64,000 bases of DNA from Devosia indica (GCF_003056405.1 NZ_PYVZ01000013.1:62001-126000); one strand, 5' to 3'; shown: positions 17,649 through 27,758, counted from the first letter of the stretch. Numbers and translations: made by a program. The notes: generated from the sequence alone by a model not told the origin.

Positions 17649-18923
17649 ATGAGTTTCCTCACCCCTGACCAGCCAGCACAGGCAGATGAGCCGGCAGCCG
17701 AGATCGCCTCGGGCGCACGTCTTGTGCCGCGCATCACCATTCAGGCCTTCTGCGAGCATTCCCAGTCGGCCCAGCTGGTCGAAAGCGCCATGCACGACCG
17801 GCGCATGTCCAAGGTGGCGCTGACGACGCACAATGGCGGCATCGACGGCGCGGTCGAGACCTACAAGTCAAACCCCACGCCCAATCTGATCATCGTTGAA
17901 ACCACGCTGCCGCCCGATCAGATTCCATCCGCGCTCGAACGGCTTGCCGAGGTCTGCGATGCCTCGACCCGCGTCATCGTGCTTGGCCATGTCAACGATG
18001 TGCTGCTCTATCGCGAGCTGATCCGTTCCGGCATTTCCGAATATGTCGTGCTCCCGGCCACCTCGTCCGAGATCGTCACCGCCATTACCGAGCTCTATGC
18101 CGCCGAAGGCGCCGCCCCGATCGGGCGTACGGTTGGCTTCATTTCGGCCAAGGGCGGCGCAGGCAGCTCCACCATTGCGCACAATGTGGGCTGGGCCATC
18201 GCCACCGGCCTGCGCCAGGATTGCCTGATCGTGGATATGGACCTGCCCTTCGGCACGGCCGGCCTCAATTTCAATCAGGACCCGCCCCATGGCCTGGCCG
18301 ATGCGGTTCTGGCCAACCAGAAGGTCGATCAGACCATGCTGGATCGGCTAATGAGCAAGGCAGCCAACCACATCAATCTGCTCACCGCGCCCGCCACCCT
18401 GGATCACACCTGGGATTTCGAGGAACGTGAGTTCGAACAGGTCATCGAGACCTGCCAGAAGAGCGTGCCGATCATCATGCTCGACATTCCCCATGGCTGG
18501 AACGGGTGGACCCGCCAGACCCTGGCCTCGATCGACGATGTCGTCATCGTTGCCGAGCCGGACCTGGCCAATCTGCGCAATGCCAAGAACATGGCCGACG
18601 CCATCAAGGCGCTGCGTCCCACCGATGCCGGCCCCAGGTTGGTGATCAACAAGCTCGGCATTCCACGCCGGCCCGAGATTGGAGCCAATGAATTCGCCGC
18701 CTCGGTGGAATGCGAGCTGATCGGCCAGATCGGCTTTGATGCGCAGCTTTTCGGCACGGCGGCCAATAACGGGCAGATGATCGCCGAGGTCGCGGCCAAC
18801 AACAAGATCAACGAGATCTTCTCCAATATCGGCATGCATGTGACCGGCCGGCAGCCGGGTCATGCGCCGGCAAAAACGGGGAGCCTGCTCAAGCTTCCAT
18901 CCCTGTTCAAGAAGCGGGCCTGA
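17649..18923 (+). CDS. cpaE: Pilus assembly ATPase CpaE (TadZ-like)
   Basis: A 424-residue cytosolic protein that helps place the pilus machine. Residues about 25-150 look like an atypical receiver domain; from about 158 there is a MinD/ParA-type ATPase domain with the deviant Walker A segment SAKGGAGSSTIAHN. ATG at 17649 is chosen because AGGAG lies about eleven bases upstream. It follows cpaC by 24 bases. Confidence 0.92.
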   Translation: MSFLTPDQPAQADEPAAEIASGARLVPRITIQAFCEHSQSAQLVESAMHDRRMSKVALTTHNGGIDGAVETYKSNPTPNLIIVETTLPPDQIPSALERLAEVCDASTRVIVLGHVNDVLLYRELIRSGISEYVVLPATSSEIVTAITELYAAEGAAPIGRTVGFISAKGGAGSSTIAHNVGWAIATGLRQDCLIVDMDLPFGTAGLNFNQDPPHGLADAVLANQKVDQTMLDRLMSKAANHINLLTAPATLDHTWDFEEREFEQVIETCQKSVPIIMLDIPHGWNGWTRQTLASIDDVVIVAEPDLANLRNAKNMADAIKALRPTDAGPRLVINKLGIPRRPEIGANEFAASVECELIGQIGFDAQLFGTAANNGQMIAEVAANNKINEIFSNIGMHVTGRQPGHAPAKTGSLLKLPSLFKKRA

Positions 18924-18961
18924 AGCCTGCAAGCGTAGAGACCAGGACGGTAGGGACTTTC

Positions 18962-20452
18962 ATGTTTGGCAAGCGCACCACATTTGGCGGCAATACGCCC
19001 GGACTGAGCGAGGCACCACGGCCAGTGGCCAGTCCGTCGCCCGCCCCGGCACCTGCGCCGCAGCGCCGCGCCAGCGATGGCGATGGCATGAGCGCGCGCA
19101 TGCGCACCACCGATGAGGTGCTCGATGTCCGCGCACCCGCCGATGCCCAGCGCGCCAAGGAATATTTCCAGACCAAGTCCGCAATCTTTAACGCGCTGAT
19201 CGATTCCATCGATCTCAGCCAGCTCGCCACCATGGAGAGCCAGGCCGCGCGCGAGGAAATCCGCGACATCGTCGCCGAGATCATCGCGCTCAAATCGATC
19301 GTGATGTCGATTTCCGAGCAGGAAGATCTGCTCGAGGATATCTGCAACGACGTCCTCGGCTATGGCCCGCTCGAACCATTGCTGGCCCGCGACGACATCG
19401 CCGATATCATGGTGAACGGTTCGCAGAAGTGCTACATCGAAGTCGCCGGCAAGGTGCGCCTGACCAATGTGCGCTTCCGCGACGACGCGCATCTGATGAA
19501 TGTCTGCCAGCGCATCGTGTCCCAGGTCGGCCGCCGCGTCGATGAAGGCTCGCCGATCTGCGACGCCCGCCTGCCCGATGGCTCCCGCGTCAACGTCATT
19601 GCCCCGCCGCTGGCCATCGATGGCGCCGCGCTCACCATTCGTAAGTTCAAGAAGGACAAGCTGACCCTCCAGCAGCTCGTCAAGTACAATTCCATCTCGC
19701 CCGAAGGCGCCGAAGTGCTGCGCATTCTGGGCCGCGTGCGCGCCAATGTGCTGATCTCTGGCGGTACCGGCTCGGGCAAGACCACGCTGCTCAACTGTTT
19801 GACCGCCTTTATCGAGAAGGACGAGCGCGTCATCACCTGCGAGGACTCGGCCGAACTTCAGCTCCAGCAGCCCCATGTGGTGCGGCTCGAAACCCGCCCG
19901 CCCAATCTTGAGGGCGAAGGCGAGATCACCATGCGCGATCTCATCAAGAACTGCCTGCGTATGCGTCCCGAACGCATCATCGTCGGCGAAGTGCGTGGCC
20001 CCGAGGCCTTTGACCTGCTCCAGGCCATGAATACCGGCCATGACGGTTCGATGGGCACGCTGCACGCCAACTCGCCGCGCGAAGCCCTGTCTCGTCTGGA
20101 ATCCATGATCACCATGGGCGGTTATGCCCTTCCCAGCCGCACCATTCGTGAAATGATCGTTTCGTCCATCGACGTCATCGTCCAGGCCGCGCGCCTGCGC
20201 GATGGCTCGCGCCGCATCACCCACATTTCCGAGGTGCTGGGCATGGAAGGCGATGTCATCGTCACCCAGGACGTCTTCCTCTACGATATCATGGGCGAGG
20301 ACGCCAATGGCATGCTGCTGGGCAAGCATCGCTCCACCGGCATCACCAAGCCGCAATTCACCGAGCGCGCCCGCTACTTCAACGAAGAAGCCAATCTGGT
20401 CGAGGCGCTCGAAAAGGCCAATATCGAAGAGCACGAGATTCTGGGGCGCTGA
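18962..20452 (+). CDS. cpaF: Secretion ATPase CpaF (TadA)
   Basis: A 496-residue hexameric ATPase that powers Flp pilus assembly. Walker A is [12 protein letters not shown] near residue 268, followed by the Asp box ITCEDSAEL, the Walker B/His-box region [12 protein letters not shown] and [12 protein letters not shown]. An N-terminal Pro/Ala-rich stretch (about 60 residues) precedes the catalytic part. Two bases separate it from tadB. Confidence 0.96.
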   Translation: MFGKRTTFGGNTPGLSEAPRPVASPSPAPAPAPQRRASDGDGMSARMRTTDEVLDVRAPADAQRAKEYFQTKSAIFNALIDSIDLSQLATMESQAAREEIRDIVAEIIALKSIVMSISEQEDLLEDICNDVLGYGPLEPLLARDDIADIMVNGSQKCYIEVAGKVRLTNVRFRDDAHLMNVCQRIVSQVGRRVDEGSPICDARLPDGSRVNVIAPPLAIDGAALTIRKFKKDKLTLQQLVKYNSISPEGAEVLRILGRVRANVLISGGTGSGKTTLLNCLTAFIEKDERVITCEDSAELQLQQPHVVRLETRPPNLEGEGEITMRDLIKNCLRMRPERIIVGEVRGPEAFDLLQAMNTGHDGSMGTLHANSPREALSRLESMITMGGYALPSRTIREMIVSSIDVIVQAARLRDGSRRITHISEVLGMEGDVIVTQDVFLYDIMGEDANGMLLGKHRSTGITKPQFTERARYFNEEANLVEALEKANIEEHEILGR

Positions 20453-20454
20453 TC

Positions 20455-21429
20455 ATGATTACGCTCGCTCTGGTCGCACTTTTCGTCATCACCATCGGGG
20501 CTGCCGGCTTTGCCCTTGTGCCCTCGGCCTTGGGCAATAAGCGCGCTGAACAGCGCATGAAGGCGTTTCAGGGCGACATCCGCGCCAATCGCCGCGAGGC
20601 CGATGCCAGCCGCACGCGCGAAGATCGGCGCCGCTCGGTGCAGCAGGCCCTCAAATCCCAGACCGACGAGCTCAATGCCAGAAAGCGCCTGAGCCTGTCC
20701 GATCTGATCTTTCAGGCCGGCATGACCATCAAGCCCGCGGCTTTCATCCGCAACAGCATCATTTTCGGGGTCGTGCTGTTCGTGGTGCTCGTCGTAGTCC
20801 AGGTGCCATTCTACTTCGCCGCGATCTTTGCGGTGGCGGGCGGCTATCTGCTGCCGCGCTTTTATGTATCGCGCCGCCGCAAGAAATATCAGGACCGCTT
20901 TCTCGACGAGTTGCCCAACGCCGTCGAGGCCATTGTGCGCGGCGTCAAGACCGGCCTGCCGCTCAACGATTCCATGCGCGTGGTAGCCAAGGACACCAAG
21001 GAGCCGGTCAAGTCCGAGTTTGCCCGCGTCCTCGATCAGCAGAATTTTGGCCTGTCCATGACCGAAGCGGTGCAGGTTCTGCTCGACCGCGTGCCACTGC
21101 CCGAAGTCAATTTCTTCGTCGTGGTCATCTCGGTGCAGCAGCAGGCCGGTGGCAATCTGTCCGAAGCGCTGGGCAATCTGGCGCGCGTGCTGCGCAACCG
21201 CAAGAAGATGAAGCAGAAGGTCAAGGCCATGTCCTCCGAGGCCAAGGCCTCGGCCGGCATTATTGGCTCGCTGCCCTTCGTGGTGGCCACTCTGGTGTCG
21301 CTGGTCACGCCCACCTATTTGCAGCCTCTGTTCGTCACACCGGTCGGCAATATCTGTCTGGCTGTCGGCGTGCTGATGCTGGCCACCGGCATATTTGTGA
21401 TGAACCGCATGGTGCAGTTCGAAGTTTGA
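20455..21429 (+). CDS. tadB: Tad inner-membrane platform protein TadB (CpaG)
   Basis: A 324-residue T2SSF-family protein with hydrophobic segments at the N-terminus, at about residues 100-140, and near the C-terminus. The cytosolic F domain (FLDELPNAVEAIVRGVKTGL, near 155) is typical. It partners TadC to form the platform beneath the pilus. Confidence 0.94.
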   Translation: MITLALVALFVITIGAAGFALVPSALGNKRAEQRMKAFQGDIRANRREADASRTREDRRRSVQQALKSQTDELNARKRLSLSDLIFQAGMTIKPAAFIRNSIIFGVVLFVVLVVVQVPFYFAAIFAVAGGYLLPRFYVSRRRKKYQDRFLDELPNAVEAIVRGVKTGLPLNDSMRVVAKDTKEPVKSEFARVLDQQNFGLSMTEAVQVLLDRVPLPEVNFFVVVISVQQQAGGNLSEALGNLARVLRNRKKMKQKVKAMSSEAKASAGIIGSLPFVVATLVSLVTPTYLQPLFVTPVGNICLAVGVLMLATGIFVMNRMVQFEV

Positions 21430-21445
21430 CCCGGGGGCGCCGTCA

Positions 21446-22459
21446 ATGAACATCATCGAGCTTCTGACCCAGCGGGAATTTCTCATCGCCGTTCTGGCCG
21501 CCGTTTCGGCGGCGGCAGTTGTCTTCACCTTCGGATCGTCCATGATTGTCCGCCAGGACATGAAGAAGCGCATCAAGCGCGTCGCGGTCGAACGCGACCG
21601 GATGCGCGCCGAGGAAATGGCGCGCCTGCGCGGCGCATCGGGCAGTGGCGATGGCCGCAGTTCCATCCGGCGCGGCAAGGAACCCAAGTCCTATATGAAG
21701 CGGGCCGTTGAGCGCCTCGACCTGAAGAAGGCCTTCCAGGACGATACCACCGTCGACAAGCTGGCCATGGCAGGGCTGCGCGGGCAGGGGGAGCTGACAA
21801 AATTCCTGTTTCAGCGCCTGGTCTATCCAATCGGCGTTTTTGCCTTTGCCGCCTTCTATCTGCTCTTCGTCACGCCGGGGGATCGCCCGCTGTTCCTCAA
21901 CCTGGTCTATGCCATCGGCGCAGGCCTGGTCGGCGCCTATCTGCCCCTGCTGCTGCTCAGGAACCGGACCCAGAAGCGCCAGGCCTCCATCCGCCGGTCC
22001 TGGCCGGATTGTCTCGACCTGCTCCTGCTCTGCGTGGAAGCCGGCATGTCGATGGAGCACGCCTTCAAGCGCGTCGCCAAGGAAATCGGCGGCCAGTCCG
22101 CCGAACTGGCCGAGGAGCTGACCCTGACCACCGCCGAATTGTCCTTCCTCGAAGACCGCACCCGCGCCTACGAAAACCTGGGCCGCCGCACCGGCCTGGA
22201 TGGCGTGAAATCGGTGATGACCGCGCTGATCCAGGCTGATCGCTACGGTACCTCGGTGGGCCAGGCCCTGCGCGTCATGGCCGAGGAGGGCCGCGAAACG
22301 CGCATGATGGAAGCCGAAAAGAAAGCCGCCGCACTGCCCCCCAAGCTGACCGTGCCGCTGATCCTGTTCTTCCTGCCGGTGCTGTTCATCGTCATCCTGT
22401 CCCCGGCCATGATCGAGGTCTTCTCCGGCTCGGTCGCATCGACAATGAGCGGGAACTAG
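21446..22459 (+). CDS. tadC: Tad inner-membrane platform protein TadC (CpaH)
   Basis: A 337-residue T2SSF-family protein. The hallmark SWPDCLDLLLLCVEAGMSME lies near residue 190 and the ending carries a long hydrophobic helix (LILFFLPVLFIVILSPAMIE). It starts 17 bases after tadB and closes the plus-strand pilus operon. In many alphaproteobacteria tadD follows directly; here an unrelated gene intervenes. Confidence 0.94.
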   Translation: MNIIELLTQREFLIAVLAAVSAAAVVFTFGSSMIVRQDMKKRIKRVAVERDRMRAEEMARLRGASGSGDGRSSIRRGKEPKSYMKRAVERLDLKKAFQDDTTVDKLAMAGLRGQGELTKFLFQRLVYPIGVFAFAAFYLLFVTPGDRPLFLNLVYAIGAGLVGAYLPLLLLRNRTQKRQASIRRSWPDCLDLLLLCVEAGMSMEHAFKRVAKEIGGQSAELAEELTLTTAELSFLEDRTRAYENLGRRTGLDGVKSVMTALIQADRYGTSVGQALRVMAEEGRETRMMEAEKKAAALPPKLTVPLILFFLPVLFIVILSPAMIEVFSGSVASTMSGN

Positions 22460-22462
22460 GGC

Positions 22463-22506
22463 GCCTGCGGCTTCGTCTGCAGAAGCTTTGCCGTGCCGCC
22501 GCAGGC
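22463..22506 (+). terminator. Hairpin after tadC, possible transcript end
   Basis: GCCTGCGG (22463-22470) can pair with CCGCAGGC (22499-22506), with a smaller hairpin CTTC...GAAG inside. No T-run follows, so termination is uncertain. Confidence 0.4.
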
Positions 22507-22620
22507 GGCAGAGAGCGGATGTCCCTCAGCCGGTCTGCCAAGTGTACTGGCAGTACTCAACAATATGGAAGGGGGCCGGAAGGGGTGGTATGCAAACGGC
22601 CATCGCGCCGCTTTTGGCGC

Positions 22621-23577
22621 TCAATTCGCTTTTGCCGCCGCCGCCGCAACTTCCTTGGCCATTTCAAGCAGGATGTCGAAATTCAACGGGCTTTGGACCG
22701 CTGTCGCCTGAGCGACCGGACCTTGACCGATCGTCACAACCCGGCCCTCAGAGACTGCAGGCAAAGTCAGGAAGATGGGATCGGCCAGCAGTTGCTCCGT
22801 CTCTTCGACGGAGAAGCCCAGAACGACTATCACGTCGGCAGAGGCCAACAAGTCGATGCGCTCGAGAGATACACCCGAGGCATAACCACCAATGTTAACG
22901 GGCAAATCGAGAATTTCCGGCGGGGTGGTGTAGCCTGCTTGTTGGAAATAATCATATGCCCCGTGGCCTGAAGCATTGAAGATTGTGATGGTGCCCGCTT
23001 CATCAGTACGGATAAGGGCAAGCGTAGCCGACGCTGGGGTCAAAAGGCGTAATTCGGATTCAATGCGACTGTCCCAGTTTTCAATTACCTCTCTTGCCCT
23101 CTCCTGCATGCCAAAGACGTCCCCGTAGAGTTCGATGGTTGAGCGAACATCAACGATTGGGACGGCCACAGTTGGAGCCAGGACTGTCAGTTGTTCCTCT
23201 GCGCTTTCGACCCACCAATCACCCCCAAGGATCAGGTCAGGTTCACCAAGGGCAACCATTTCAAGGTCGGTTTCATCAGCATTCATTCGAAGTGGATCGG
23301 CACCAAGCTCCACGAGAGCCTGCTCCAACCAAGGCCATTGTAGCAGGGGATCTCCAAGATATTTGGCTACAAAACTGCGTTGCCCGATCTGGGTGGGCAC
23401 GATGCCCATCGACAATGCTGCCTCAAGAGCTGCCAATGGATCAAGAATGGTGATGCGCTCAACCTGAGTCGGTATCACAATTGTACGGTCAAGGGCGTCG
23501 ACGACCGTTCGTGCATCCTGAGCAATTGCCGAAGCGGACAAGGTGAGCGCGACAGCGCTGACAAGAACTCTGATCAT
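22621..23577 (-). CDS. Orphan periplasmic binding protein of the iron-siderophore (FecB/BtuF-like) family
   Basis: A 318-residue exported protein: signal peptide MIRVLVSAVALTLSASAIAQ, then a class III solute-binding fold (DRTIVIPTQVERITILDP near residue 30, GEPDLILGG near 110, the VSLERIDLLASADVIVVLG segment near 238). Such proteins deliver Fe-siderophore, haem or B12 to an ABC importer, but no permease, ATPase or TonB receptor gene is nearby. Codon use is less G/C-ending than in its neighbours, and it sits between tadC and tadD, so it looks like a later insertion. Ligand unknown. Confidence 0.82.
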   Translation of the reverse strand: MIRVLVSAVALTLSASAIAQDARTVVDALDRTIVIPTQVERITILDPLAALEAALSMGIVPTQIGQRSFVAKYLGDPLLQWPWLEQALVELGADPLRMNADETDLEMVALGEPDLILGGDWWVESAEEQLTVLAPTVAVPIVDVRSTIELYGDVFGMQERAREVIENWDSRIESELRLLTPASATLALIRTDEAGTITIFNASGHGAYDYFQQAGYTTPPEILDLPVNIGGYASGVSLERIDLLASADVIVVLGFSVEETEQLLADPIFLTLPAVSEGRVVTIGQGPVAQATAVQSPLNFDILLEMAKEVAAAAAKAN

Positions 23578-23738
23578 CTGTTTCTCCCATGGCGTCGTGC
23601 TTGCCGCTGCGCGTGGCAGACATATTGCTTAGGTGACTGAGAAACTCAAGATATATTTCGGCGAGGGCAGTGATCGACCTTTGGTCTGACTTCGCATGGA
23701 CAATGTTACCGAGCGGAGGCCTCGAAGATGCCAGAACG

Positions 23739-24509
23739 TCAGCTCTTCTCGATCATGTCCCAGCGGTTCTGCTGGGTAAGCAGCGCCCGGACATAGGCCA
23801 TATTGGCCTCCACCTGGTCGGGTGGCAGCTCGGCGGCATAGAGCGCGCGGCACTCGTCGAACCGGCCTTGCAGGCCCACCACCAGCGCCAGGTTCTGCCG
23901 TGTCTGGGTGTTGGCGCCGCGCATCTGCACCGCCCGGCGCAGATGCTTTTCGGCCGCCTCCAGATCATTGGTCATGGCATAGGAAAGGCCCAGATTGGTC
24001 TCGATCGACGCTTCGCCCGGCGCAATCACCCCGGCCTGCACGTAAACCTGCCTTGCATCTTCATGCCGCCCTGTCTGGTCCAGCGTCGCGCCCAGCACCA
24101 GCAGCGCGTTCCAGTCCGGTGCATCGGGCCGGATCACGTTGCGCAGCACTTCGATGGATTGCTCGAACCGCCCGGATGCGGTCAGCGCTTTGGCATAGGC
24201 CACGCTGATCGCCACATCGCCGCTATGGTGCGGCATAGCCTGTTCCAGCGCCGCCGCCGCCTGTTGCGGCTGCCCGGCCGCGCGCAGGGCGGCTGCATAA
24301 TGAATGACCGTGGCGCGGTCCGTCGGATTGGCGCGATAGCGCGCGGTCAATTCGCTCAGATTAGCGTGGCTCTGCGCCGTACTCATGCCGGAATAGTCTG
24401 TGCTGGCCAACTGCCCGCGATTGGATGCACAGGCCGAAAGCACAAGGGCTGCAACACCTGCCAGGAGCAGGGGGCGCAACAATCCGCTGATCCGTCTTGG
24501 GTTGAACAC
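23739..24509 (-). CDS. tadD: TadD-like TPR lipoprotein
   Basis: A 256-residue lipoprotein: signal sequence with lipobox VLSAC (cysteine at about 27), then tetratricopeptide repeats from about residue 50 to 240 (for example AALRAAGQPQQAAAALEQA; LGLSYAMTNDLEAAEKHL). TadD lipoproteins help the CpaC secretin assemble. It lies next to the pilus locus but on the opposite strand and beyond the binding-protein gene. The last residues lack a strong motif. Confidence 0.82.
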   Translation of the reverse strand: MFNPRRISGLLRPLLLAGVAALVLSACASNRGQLASTDYSGMSTAQSHANLSELTARYRANPTDRATVIHYAAALRAAGQPQQAAAALEQAMPHHSGDVAISVAYAKALTASGRFEQSIEVLRNVIRPDAPDWNALLVLGATLDQTGRHEDARQVYVQAGVIAPGEASIETNLGLSYAMTNDLEAAEKHLRRAVQMRGANTQTRQNLALVVGLQGRFDECRALYAAELPPDQVEANMAYVRALLTQQNRWDMIEKS

Positions 24510-24654
24510 ATTGCACTCCGGGCCGCGAACCGGCCATTTGAACTCTCCCAGAGCAATAGATCATTAACCCTAACGCCCGGTTAAGCCGCGACCTTGCGGC
24601 GTTGTGCGGGCGCGTGGTCCCGGCTAGACAGGGGGGACACAACGGAGTTCTGCC

Positions 24655-26004
24655 ATGACTGACCAAGCCGCCATCCCGCTCATTTTCATTCCTGAAAACG
24701 GGGTGGAGGCCGGGCCGCTGGACGATCGGCAGCGGGCCTGGGCCCAGGCCAATGGCTTTACCGGCCAGCAGGGCCGTCTGCTGGCAATGCCCGATGCCAC
24801 GGGCGCCATTGCGGCCTGGCTGTTCGGCACCGGCGCGGCTCAGGGGCGCCCTGTCTTTGTGGCCGGCCTGGCCGCTGCAGGCCTGCCCGAGGGTGACTAT
24901 CAATTGCAGGGCGATTATGGCGATCCGACCCTGGCCGCCATTGCCTTCCGCCTGGGCGCCTATCGCTTCGAGACCTATCGCGCCGCCTCGCCGGCGCCGC
25001 GCCTTGTCCTCCCCGAAGCGGCCGATGCCGATGAGGTCGAGCGCCAGGTGGCGGCCGCCAGCCTGACACGGGATTTGATCAACACCCCCGCCAATGATCT
25101 GGGCCCCGATGCCCTCGAGGCCCGTGCGCGGGATCTGGCCACCCGCCACGGCATGAGCCTCACCGTCATCAAGGGCGACGATCTGCTCGAACAGAATTTC
25201 CCCATGATCCACGCCGTGGGCCGCGCCAGCACCCAGGCGCCACGGCTCATCGATATGCGCTGGGGCAAGGATACAGATCCCAAGGTGACTCTGGTCGGCA
25301 AGGGCGTCACCTTCGATACCGGCGGTCTCGACATCAAATCGGCCACCGGCATGCTGATGATGAAGAAGGATATGGGCGGTGCGGCCAATGTGCTCGGGCT
25401 CGCCCATGCCATCATGGATGCGGGGCTTCCGCTGCGCCTGCGCGTGCTGCTGCCTGTCGTTGAAAATGCCATTGCCGGCAATGCCTTCCGGCCCGGCGAC
25501 GTCCTGCGCTCGCGCGCCGGCATCAGCGTGGAGATCGGCAATACCGATGCCGAAGGCCGCTTGATCCTGGCCGATGCCCTGGCCCTGGCTGACGAGGAAG
25601 CGCCGGACCTGCTGATCGATATGGCCACCCTCACCGGCGCCGCCCGCGTTGCCCTTGGCCCCGAACTGCCCGCGCTTTATTCAACAGACGACAAGGTGGC
25701 TGCCGGTCTGGCCGCTGCGGGCCTTGCGGCCGAAGACCCGCTTTGGCCCATGCCGCTCTGGTCACCCTATGCAAGCCTCTTGTCCTCCCGCATTGCCGAT
25801 CTGAACAATGCGGCCAGCGGTGGACATGCCGGGTCTGTCACCGCGGCGCTGTTCCTCAGGCGCTTCGTGGGCAAGGCGGGGGCCTGGGTGCATCTCGATA
25901 TTTTCGGCTGGGCGCCCGATGCGCGCCCCGGTCGTCCGGCCGGCGGCACCGATCAGGCCATCCGCGCGATCTACGGCCTGCTCCGGCAGCGTTATTCGGA
26001 CTGA
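24655..26004 (+). CDS. Leucyl aminopeptidase (M17 family)
   Basis: A 449-residue cytosolic dimetal exopeptidase. The metal and active-site residues are visible: GKGVTFDTGGLDIK (lysine and aspartate) near residue 215, DMGGAA near 237, and NTDAEGRLILADAL near 297. An N-terminal regulatory domain of about 130 residues is shorter than in E. coli PepA. Its 3' end overlaps the convergent VTT-family gene by 13 bases. Confidence 0.93.
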   Translation: MTDQAAIPLIFIPENGVEAGPLDDRQRAWAQANGFTGQQGRLLAMPDATGAIAAWLFGTGAAQGRPVFVAGLAAAGLPEGDYQLQGDYGDPTLAAIAFRLGAYRFETYRAASPAPRLVLPEAADADEVERQVAAASLTRDLINTPANDLGPDALEARARDLATRHGMSLTVIKGDDLLEQNFPMIHAVGRASTQAPRLIDMRWGKDTDPKVTLVGKGVTFDTGGLDIKSATGMLMMKKDMGGAANVLGLAHAIMDAGLPLRLRVLLPVVENAIAGNAFRPGDVLRSRAGISVEIGNTDAEGRLILADALALADEEAPDLLIDMATLTGAARVALGPELPALYSTDDKVAAGLAAAGLAAEDPLWPMPLWSPYASLLSSRIADLNNAASGGHAGSVTAALFLRRFVGKAGAWVHLDIFGWAPDARPGRPAGGTDQAIRAIYGLLRQRYSD

Positions 26005-26687
26005 ACCGGGGCCATCGAGCCGGGAATGATATCGGTGCCGGTGGTCCGCTCGATCACCTGATCGGTCACTTCGGTACCGTGCTTGGGAAACAGCAGCGGC
26101 GCGGCGGCAAACCCGCCGATGACCGCTGCCAGCATCACCCAGCCGGCCCATTTCTTGTGCTTTTCGATGAAGGTGCTGGCCACCGGCCCGAAAAAGTAGA
26201 ACAGCCCGCAAGGCACGAAGAAGCGCAGGCCGCGCCCGATGAACCCGTAGAGTATGAAGGTCCAGATATCGATCCCCGCCACCCCGCTGGTGATGGTGAT
26301 GATCTTGTATGGGATGGGCGTCACCGCACCGACCATGATCATGAACGGGCCATTGGCGACAAAATTCTCGCGCAACTGCTCGAACCCGACGCCTGCGCCG
26401 TAGAATTCCACGATCGCCTTGCCAATGGTGTCGAACAGGAAATAGCCGATCGCATAGCCGAATACGCCGCCCACCACCGATGAAACGGTGCAGATTGTGG
26501 CCAGCCGCCAGGCGCGCCGGCGGTCGGCCAGGATCATCGGCGCCAGCATCACTTCGGGAAACACCGGGACGATCATCGCTTCGAGAAAGCAGATCAGCGC
26601 CAGGATCGGCTCGGCCAGAGGATGCCCCGTAGCGGCCTTCAACCGTTCATAGAGCCCCGGTTTTTCCTGTTGCGCTGTATCGGTCAT
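25992..26687 (-). CDS. YqaA/DedA-like (VTT-domain) membrane protein
   Basis: A 231-residue inner-membrane protein with the SNARE-associated/VTT pattern: LEAMIVPVFPEVMLAPMILA near residue 33, a gly-rich helix GGVFGYAIGYF, an amphipathic re-entrant stretch, and VGAVTPIPYKIITITSGVAG near 118. The family is linked to lipid scrambling and membrane homeostasis; a specific function here is unknown. ATG at 26687 (MTDTAQQEKPG) is preferred over an upstream frame extension. Confidence 0.82.
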   Translation of the reverse strand: MTDTAQQEKPGLYERLKAATGHPLAEPILALICFLEAMIVPVFPEVMLAPMILADRRRAWRLATICTVSSVVGGVFGYAIGYFLFDTIGKAIVEFYGAGVGFEQLRENFVANGPFMIMVGAVTPIPYKIITITSGVAGIDIWTFILYGFIGRGLRFFVPCGLFYFFGPVASTFIEKHKKWAGWVMLAAVIGGFAAAPLLFPKHGTEVTDQVIERTTGTDIIPGSMAPVQSE

Positions 26688-26770
26688 GCCCCTCGACCGG
26701 CTCCCATTGTTTTCATCCAGCCTGCTTGAACGACACACTGGCCCCTGACCAGTGAATTTTATGTGTCGAT

Positions 26771-27709
26771 CTAGTACCCGCGCGCGCGGTCCACCACATT
26801 TGGCAGCGCCTTGCCCGCCTCGTGTCCGGTGAGCACCTGCGTGAAATAGCGCACGCCGCTCTGCTCACTGGAAATGGCGGCGATATGCGGGGTGATGTAG
26901 CAATTTTCGATTGCCCAGAGCGGGCTGTCCTGCGGCAGGGGCTCGACTTCGAACACATCAAGGCTCGCCGCCCCCAGCGTTCCGTCCTGCAGAGCCGCGG
27001 CGATATCGGCTTCCTTCTGGTGCCCGCCCCTTGCCGCATTGACAATGACCGGGCCACCAGCCAGCCGGTCGCGGCGCAGCTTGGCAAAGGTCGCACGATT
27101 GAGAATTCCCGTGGTTTCCGGCGTCAGCGGCAGCAGATTGACCAGAATATCGGTGCCGGCGAGAAACGCGTCGAACTCGGCCTGACCGGCAAAGCCCTCC
27201 ACCCCGTCCATGACCTTGGGCGTGCGGCTCCAGCTTCGCAAATCAAAGCCGAGTGGTTTCAGGCGCCTGGCCGCGTCCTGCCCCAACACGCCCATGCCCA
27301 TGATGCCCACCGTGGTCTCGCCTGCGGCAGGGGGGTAGTACTGGTCCCAGCGGCGCGCCTTCTGGTCGGCCTGAAAGCGCGTGAACTGGCGGTGATGCAT
27401 GGTGACATGGGCCACCACATAATCGCTCATGCGCTGGCTCAGATCCTCATCCACGAACCGCACGATCGGCGCATCGGGCAGGTTGGGGTGCTTGAGCAAG
27501 GCATCCACCCCGGCGCCGAGCGACAGCACTGCCTTGAGGTTGACGAGCCCGTCAAAAGCGTCGGCCTGGGGCTTCCAGACAAAGATATAGCGAATCTCGG
27601 CCGGGTCGAAACTGTCGCCCCGCCGCACCACGGGGTAGGGGGCCAGTGCTTCGGCAAATGCCCGGGCCCAGCTCGCTTCGTCGACATCGGAAAGGTGCAG
27701 CAGCAACAT
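26771..27709 (-). CDS. ghrA: Glyoxylate/hydroxypyruvate reductase A
   Basis: A 312-residue NAD(P)H-dependent 2-hydroxyacid dehydrogenase, the same length as E. coli GhrA. The nucleotide-binding motif GIMGMGVLGQDAARR is near residue 140, LLPLTPETTGILN near 205, the catalytic arginine region VNAARGGHQ near 227, and ITPHIAAIS with the catalytic histidine near 280. It reduces glyoxylate to glycolate and hydroxypyruvate to glycerate. ATG at 27709 is chosen over a start 33 bases upstream to match that length. Confidence 0.9.
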   Translation of the reverse strand: MLLLHLSDVDEASWARAFAEALAPYPVVRRGDSFDPAEIRYIFVWKPQADAFDGLVNLKAVLSLGAGVDALLKHPNLPDAPIVRFVDEDLSQRMSDYVVAHVTMHHRQFTRFQADQKARRWDQYYPPAAGETTVGIMGMGVLGQDAARRLKPLGFDLRSWSRTPKVMDGVEGFAGQAEFDAFLAGTDILVNLLPLTPETTGILNRATFAKLRRDRLAGGPVIVNAARGGHQKEADIAAALQDGTLGAASLDVFEVEPLPQDSPLWAIENCYITPHIAAISSEQSGVRYFTQVLTGHEAGKALPNVVDRARGY

Positions 27710-27730
27710 CAGAAACGGTCCTTGATATGG

Positions 27731-27758
27731 AAAAAGCCGCACCTTGGGGCGCGGCTTT
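27731..27758 (-). terminator. Rho-independent terminator of the cytochrome c gene
   Basis: On the minus strand AAAGCCGC pairs with GCGGCTTT around a ten-base loop and the stem runs into TTTTT. It lies 30 bases after the stop of the cytochrome c gene and just before the ghrA start codon. Confidence 0.75.
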
